From VAZQ01 sp034669045 (GTDB lineage Bacteria; Pseudomonadota; Alphaproteobacteria; Rhizobiales; Xanthobacteraceae): 64,000 nucleotides of DNA. Each line of letters opens with the position of its first letter. Within the stretch, counting starts at the first letter, position 1. This document shows, one piece after another, positions 62,534 to 64,000 of this stretch. The stretch lies in the NCBI GenBank assembly GCA_034669045.1, contig JAXDOD010000127.1, positions 1 through 64,000 of the forward strand. The letters are read 5' to 3'. The translations under genes and the position numbers were made by a program. The notes below the pieces were generated by a model. The model was not told the origin of the DNA, made no database searches, and worked only from the letters and a program-made list of their open reading frames with translations.

Positions 62534-62698
62534 TTATTTCAGCGCGGTCTGCACGCTGGTGAAGGTCGTATTCAGCTTCGAGCCGAGGCCCTGCAACACG
62601 GCGATGATCGCGACCGAGATGCCGGCGGCGATGAGACCATATTCGATGGCGGTCGCACCCGACTCGTCCTGCGCGAAACGTTTAATCAGCTTGTTCAT
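62534..62698 (-). CDS. Flp/Fap-type pilin (second copy)
   Basis: A 54-residue prepilin, nearly the same as the first copy. The leader is MNKLIKRFAQDESG, the mature part ATAIEYGLIAAGISVAII, and the tail GLGSKLNTTFTSVQTALK, identical over the last 13 residues. AAGGAG six bases upstream fixes ATG 62698. It has its own terminator and a long AT-rich upstream region, so it is probably a separate, strongly expressed unit. Confidence 0.95.
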   Translation of the reverse strand: MNKLIKRFAQDESGATAIEYGLIAAGISVAIIAVLQGLGSKLNTTFTSVQTALK

Positions 62699-62849
62699 TG
62701 GTAGCTCCTTGATCCACACGTGGCTGTCTGAGCGTGACCCCCGCAGCCGGTATGCCGACCAATCGGGATCATGGCCCACAGTATCGGGGTCGAGCTTGCA
62801 CTGAGGTTAAGATCGTCTGACAATTTTAAGGTATAGGCGGCCATTGCTA

Positions 62850-62889
62850 TTGTAGTTAACGGAGAGTTTACAAGGATGTTTGTAGTTAA
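62850..62889. promoter_or_regulatory. AT-rich upstream region of the second pilin with direct repeats
   Basis: TTGTAGTTAA occurs at 62850-62859 and 62880-62889, exactly 30 bases apart. The first overlaps TTAA-N7-TTTAC, one base from a full CtrA site (TTAA-N7-TTAAC). The flanking 62699-63145 is AT-richer than the rest of the window and holds no gene I can support. Confidence 0.4.
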
Positions 62890-63145
62890 AAAGCTCTTTA
62901 TTTGAAATATATATTTACGTATACATGAGATTCCGAGTACAAGGCCGGGTTTTCCTCACATTTCGGGTGAAACGCCACGCTTCGCTAATAAAACTACTTG
63001 GAAGATTCGTGCGTCCGCCTTTAAGCCGGACGAAATCAACGCGGAAGAGACGGATGTGTTCCACCGCGGGCTTCACGGCGCTTTAACCGGCGCGGATTGA
63101 TACAGGGACTGTGCGGCGTGTCCTCCGAACAGGTCCTTGAAAAAT

Positions 63146-63970
63146 ATGCTTCTGGAATTCTGGGCATTCATTGACGGACTTGGCCATACCTTTCTCAAGG
63201 CGCTGCCGGTTTCCATCGCTCTGGGAGCCACCTTTACCGTGCTCTCCCTGGTTTCGGCTTGCAATCCCGGCAAAGCCTGGTGGCAGAAGCGCGATCTGGT
63301 GACCGACCTCTGTTACTGGTTCATCATCCCCCTATTCACCCGCTATCTGCGCATCGGTTTGCTGGTGGTGGGCGCGGCGCTGTTCTTCGGTATTACCACC
63401 GCGGATGGGCTGATCGAATTCTATGACGACGGACACGGCCCGCTGGCTCAGCTTCCTCTCATGGTGCAAGCCGCCATCTTCCTCATCGCCTCGGATTTTC
63501 TGCTTTACTGGATTCACCGCGGATTCCACCGGCCAATGCTGTGGAAATACCATGCGGTCCATCACTCGTCCCAAGAACTCGATTGGATATCCGCCGCTCG
63601 CTTCCATCCGATCAATCTGTTCCTCGGAAGCGTGGCCGTCGACGTGGCGCTGCTGCTGGCGGGTATTTCCCCCAACGTGCTGGTGTTCGTAGGCCCATTC
63701 ACGACCGCGCATTCGGCATTTGTCCATGCCAATCTCAATTGGACCCTGGGCCCGTTCAAATATTTGCTCGCCAGCCCGGTCTTCCACCGCTGGCACCACA
63801 CCGCTGCCGATAGGGGAGGTTCAAAGAACTTCGCCGGGACTTTCCCGGTGTTCGATATGCTGTTCGGCACTTTCCACATGCCTCAGCACGAAACTCCCGA
63901 TCACTATGGCGTGGCCGATCCGCAATTTCCGCCAAGCTTTGGTGCGCAAATCCTCTATCCATTCAGGTAG
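63146..63970 (+). CDS. Sterol desaturase/fatty acid hydroxylase family membrane protein
   Basis: A 274-residue protein with about four to five membrane segments and the three His clusters of the di-iron hydroxylase superfamily: LLYWIHRGFHRP, WKYHAVHHSSQELDW and VFHRWHHTAADRGG. A later NFAGTFPVFDMLFGTFHMP is also typical. Bacterial members modify lipids (hopanoids, ornithine lipids, fatty acids); the substrate is unknown. ATG 63146 is used; a TTG at 63137 is in frame. It is divergent from the pilin region. Confidence 0.87.
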   Translation: MLLEFWAFIDGLGHTFLKALPVSIALGATFTVLSLVSACNPGKAWWQKRDLVTDLCYWFIIPLFTRYLRIGLLVVGAALFFGITTADGLIEFYDDGHGPLAQLPLMVQAAIFLIASDFLLYWIHRGFHRPMLWKYHAVHHSSQELDWISAARFHPINLFLGSVAVDVALLLAGISPNVLVFVGPFTTAHSAFVHANLNWTLGPFKYLLASPVFHRWHHTAADRGGSKNFAGTFPVFDMLFGTFHMPQHETPDHYGVADPQFPPSFGAQILYPFR

Positions 63971-64000
63971 ACCCGACCAGGGCTCAAAACCACGCATTTG

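Overview
The window is chromosomal DNA from a GC-rich alphaproteobacterium, most likely a Hyphomicrobiales (Rhizobiales) member near Bradyrhizobium, Rhodopseudomonas or the Xanthobacteraceae. The evidence is a ChvG/ChvI - EIIA - HPr - AhcY - PckA neighbourhood, a CckA-pathway phosphotransferase ChpT, a cycM/kdsB/pheA block, DUF1134 (EipA-like) and DUF2865 envelope proteins, a Tad/Cpa pilus locus, and dispersed palindromic repeats of the type seen in Bradyrhizobium-like genomes. Genus is not determined. Most of the content is housekeeping, and no prophage, insertion sequence or CRISPR array is visible.

Layout. 1-5.0 kb: partial L,D-transpeptidase, tRNA-Val(CAC), a membrane-anchored coiled-coil protein, an EipA-like protein, a YHS-domain protein, CysQ and ChpT. 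5.3-6.1 kb: unknown secreted protein. 6.4-12.1 kb: five-gene chemotaxis-type operon cheA(REC)-cheW-cheY-cheB-cheR without a receptor gene. 12.1-21.8 kb: origin-type block with a near-perfect parS site, ahcY, HPr, EIIA, chvG, chvI, a HugZ-like protein, an SGNH hydrolase and pckA; hprK, usually between chvG and EIIA, is missing. 21.8-23.1 kb: small accessory patch with an inverted repeat, a frameshifted membrane gene and a Phd/VapC toxin-antitoxin pair. 23.2-31.8 kb: LhgO-like oxidase, DUF2865 protein, RidA, NhaD-type antiporter, a PIN-toxin remnant, DNA polymerase I, acyltransferase. 31.9-38.7 kb: HrpB helicase whose gene carries an in-frame 15-bp tandem repeat and palindromic element, a retropepsin-like protease, a three-gene envelope cassette of unknown role, and phosphomannomutase/phosphoglucomutase. 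38.8-41.5 kb: kdsB-pheA-hypothetical and membrane cytochrome c. 41.7-49.5 kb: a Yej-type peptide ABC importer with two tandem binding proteins. 49.5-52.4 kb: NlpC/P60 peptidase, M17 aminopeptidase, carboxymuconolactone-decarboxylase-like protein. 52.5-62.7 kb: Flp/Tad pilus genes with two pilins and tadD inverted relative to the rest. The window ends with a fatty acid hydroxylase.

How the parts connect. EIIA and HPr are the low-energy end of a regulatory PTS and sit beside the ChvG/ChvI envelope two-component system and its classical neighbour pckA. ChpT relays phosphate to CtrA, and pilin genes are known CtrA targets in Caulobacter; CtrA-like half-sites lie upstream of cpaB and the second pilin. 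YejABEF, the NlpC/P60 peptidase and PepA form a plausible peptide uptake and turnover neighbourhood.

Most notable: the parS site, the repeat-invaded hrpB, the missing hprK together with a cysteine-containing insertion in HPr, three GGTTAA motifs phased at exactly 24 bp, and two copies of a nested palindromic repeat. All family calls come from reading the sequence; no database search was run.
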